Positions 11,600 to 12,360 of a DNA stretch of 12,360 nucleotides are shown piece after piece. Source of the stretch: Candidatus Uhrbacteria bacterium (GTDB lineage Bacteria > Patescibacteriota > Patescibacteriia > UBA9934 > GWF2-40-263); the NCBI GenBank assembly GCA_016208545.1, contig JACQXU010000002.1, positions 1-12,360 of the forward strand, written 5' to 3'. The first letter of the stretch is position 1, and each line of letters begins with the position of its first letter. Below the pieces are notes generated by a model. That model had not been told where the DNA came from, ran no database searches, and worked only from the letters and a program-made list of their open reading frames with translations. Position numbers and translations under genes: made by a program.

Positions 11600-12360
11600 G
11601 TGTCATTTTTCGTCCGTGCACGAGACGATCTTTCTCTTACTGATCTCAAAGCGATTCATGATCGCGGCGGATCAGTTGTGAAAACTCCCCACGTTGGCAA
11701 TATCTATCCTGGGAATCTGGGAGTTGCCAAGGCAGGGATTCGAATGATCTTTTACGATCGCAACATCGGTTCGAAAGATAGCAACTTCCATCCGCACGGC
11801 GTGATTCGCGGATCGCGATTTGAGGCTTTGTCAGATCGCAAACTTCTCACGACCCATGCAAAAGCTTCTAAGACGTCTTCTCTCGCAGAGGAATGGTTTC
11901 GCTCTGGCGATTCGATGCTGGAGCGACACATGGCTTCACTTCGTAAATCTGTTCCTGAACTTCAAGGCGAAGTTTACTCGGATTACTTGCGTGTGCGATC
12001 TCGTTCGGCAACTGATGTCCTGCGCGCCACAGCCGACTCGCATCCAACACTCTGGGAACGTTCCGTTCAGGCGAACGGAACAGTCGTCAATTACTCGTGC
12101 CGAGGTTGGGCAGATCTGGCTCGCAGTGGAGTGCTCGGAGTTACTCGTCAAGATTCCGGCGCTCTTATTCCAAACGCTTTGAATGTTGTGCTCATTAGCG
12201 TCTTGGAAGCGCATGAGCGCGGTGTGAGTGAGGTCTATCATCTCTCCGGTCCTGACATGGTTCGCTACATCGGTCTTCTCCAAGGCAAGTTCGATGAACT
12301 TTACACGGCTGTTCGTTCTGCTCTGCCAACATGGAAACTTCCTGAAACTCTAACGTTCAA
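11600..12360 (+). CDS. Unknown paralogous family protein, copy B (partial, runs off window)
   Basis: 253 codons are visible and the frame is open to the window edge, so the C-terminal third is missing. It starts at GTG 11600 with GGAGG (11589-11593) 6 nt upstream; the in-frame ATG at 11573 has no such site. With this start the motifs DLSL (10-13), KTPHVGN (28-34), NFHPH (62-66) and SGPDM-x-RYIG (216-225) fall at the same residue numbers as in copy A, which confirms both starts. By eye about a third of positions agree, so the two are old duplicates, not a recent copy. LPET near the end (247-250) also matches copy A. The family is unknown to me. Its leader carries the second attenuator and a foldback element. 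Confidence 0.85.
   Translation, partial: MSFFVRARDDLSLTDLKAIHDRGGSVVKTPHVGNIYPGNLGVAKAGIRMIFYDRNIGSKDSNFHPHGVIRGSRFEALSDRKLLTTHAKASKTSSLAEEWFRSGDSMLERHMASLRKSVPELQGEVYSDYLRVRSRSATDVLRATADSHPTLWERSVQANGTVVNYSCRGWADLARSGVLGVTRQDSGALIPNALNVVLISVLEAHERGVSEVYHLSGPDMVRYIGLLQGKFDELYTAVRSALPTWKLPETLTF

Noticed and set aside
11820..12182. 120-codon plus-strand ORF
   Set aside because: Out of frame within copy B, whose frame carries the conserved family motifs.

Overview
The window looks like part of a small, streamlined bacterial chromosome, most likely a Patescibacteria/CPR member of the Parcubacteria type. Reasons: moderately AT-rich DNA, tightly overlapping genes, a ComEC split over two ORFs, short palindromic repeats lying inside a housekeeping gene, and first genes of transcripts with promoters almost touching the start codon and no Shine-Dalgarno site. 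TGA is used as a stop, so this is not a code-25 lineage. The placement is inference; no marker gene was searched.

Layout. Positions 1-140 are a divergent promoter region between a minus-strand gene (only its first 8 codons visible) and gdhA (glutamate dehydrogenase, 141-1361). A minus-strand gene of unknown function with a possible PD-(D/E)XK-like core (1409-2254) converges on gdhA and is divergent from the next block, sharing an overlapping -35 region with it. From 2310 a strong promoter drives a compact operon: leuS, a Nudix hydrolase, a UDP-glucose/GDP-mannose dehydrogenase-family gene (ugd), comEC and a separate ComEC-type metallo-beta-lactamase gene. ndk follows after a 72-nt gap containing a degenerate octamer repeat. 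leuS carries three copies of a CATTGCGAG-type palindromic repeat and one heptamer tandem repeat, all read in frame.

The right-hand part (about 9730-12360) holds the most unusual content: two consecutive modules of the same design. Each has a sigma70-like promoter, a tiny ORF (26 and 35 codons), a strong intrinsic terminator just after the tiny ORF, and then a Shine-Dalgarno-led gene of a protein family I do not recognise. The two proteins (9967-11094 and 11600 to beyond the window end) are paralogs with key motifs at identical residue numbers. In both leaders a segment inside the tiny ORF can pair either with an earlier segment or with the left arm of the terminator, giving mutually exclusive terminator and antiterminator folds. 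In both, exactly 13 nt separate that switching segment from the tiny ORF's stop codon. This is the logic of ribosome-mediated attenuation (trp/his operon type), used here twice in tandem for an unknown paralogous family.

In the second module a 183-bp foldback element with perfect 22-bp inverted ends sits exactly between the -10 box and the tiny ORF. Removing it in silico restores the same 10-nt spacing between -10 and ATG seen in module 1, which suggests a MITE-like insertion or an added structured RNA.
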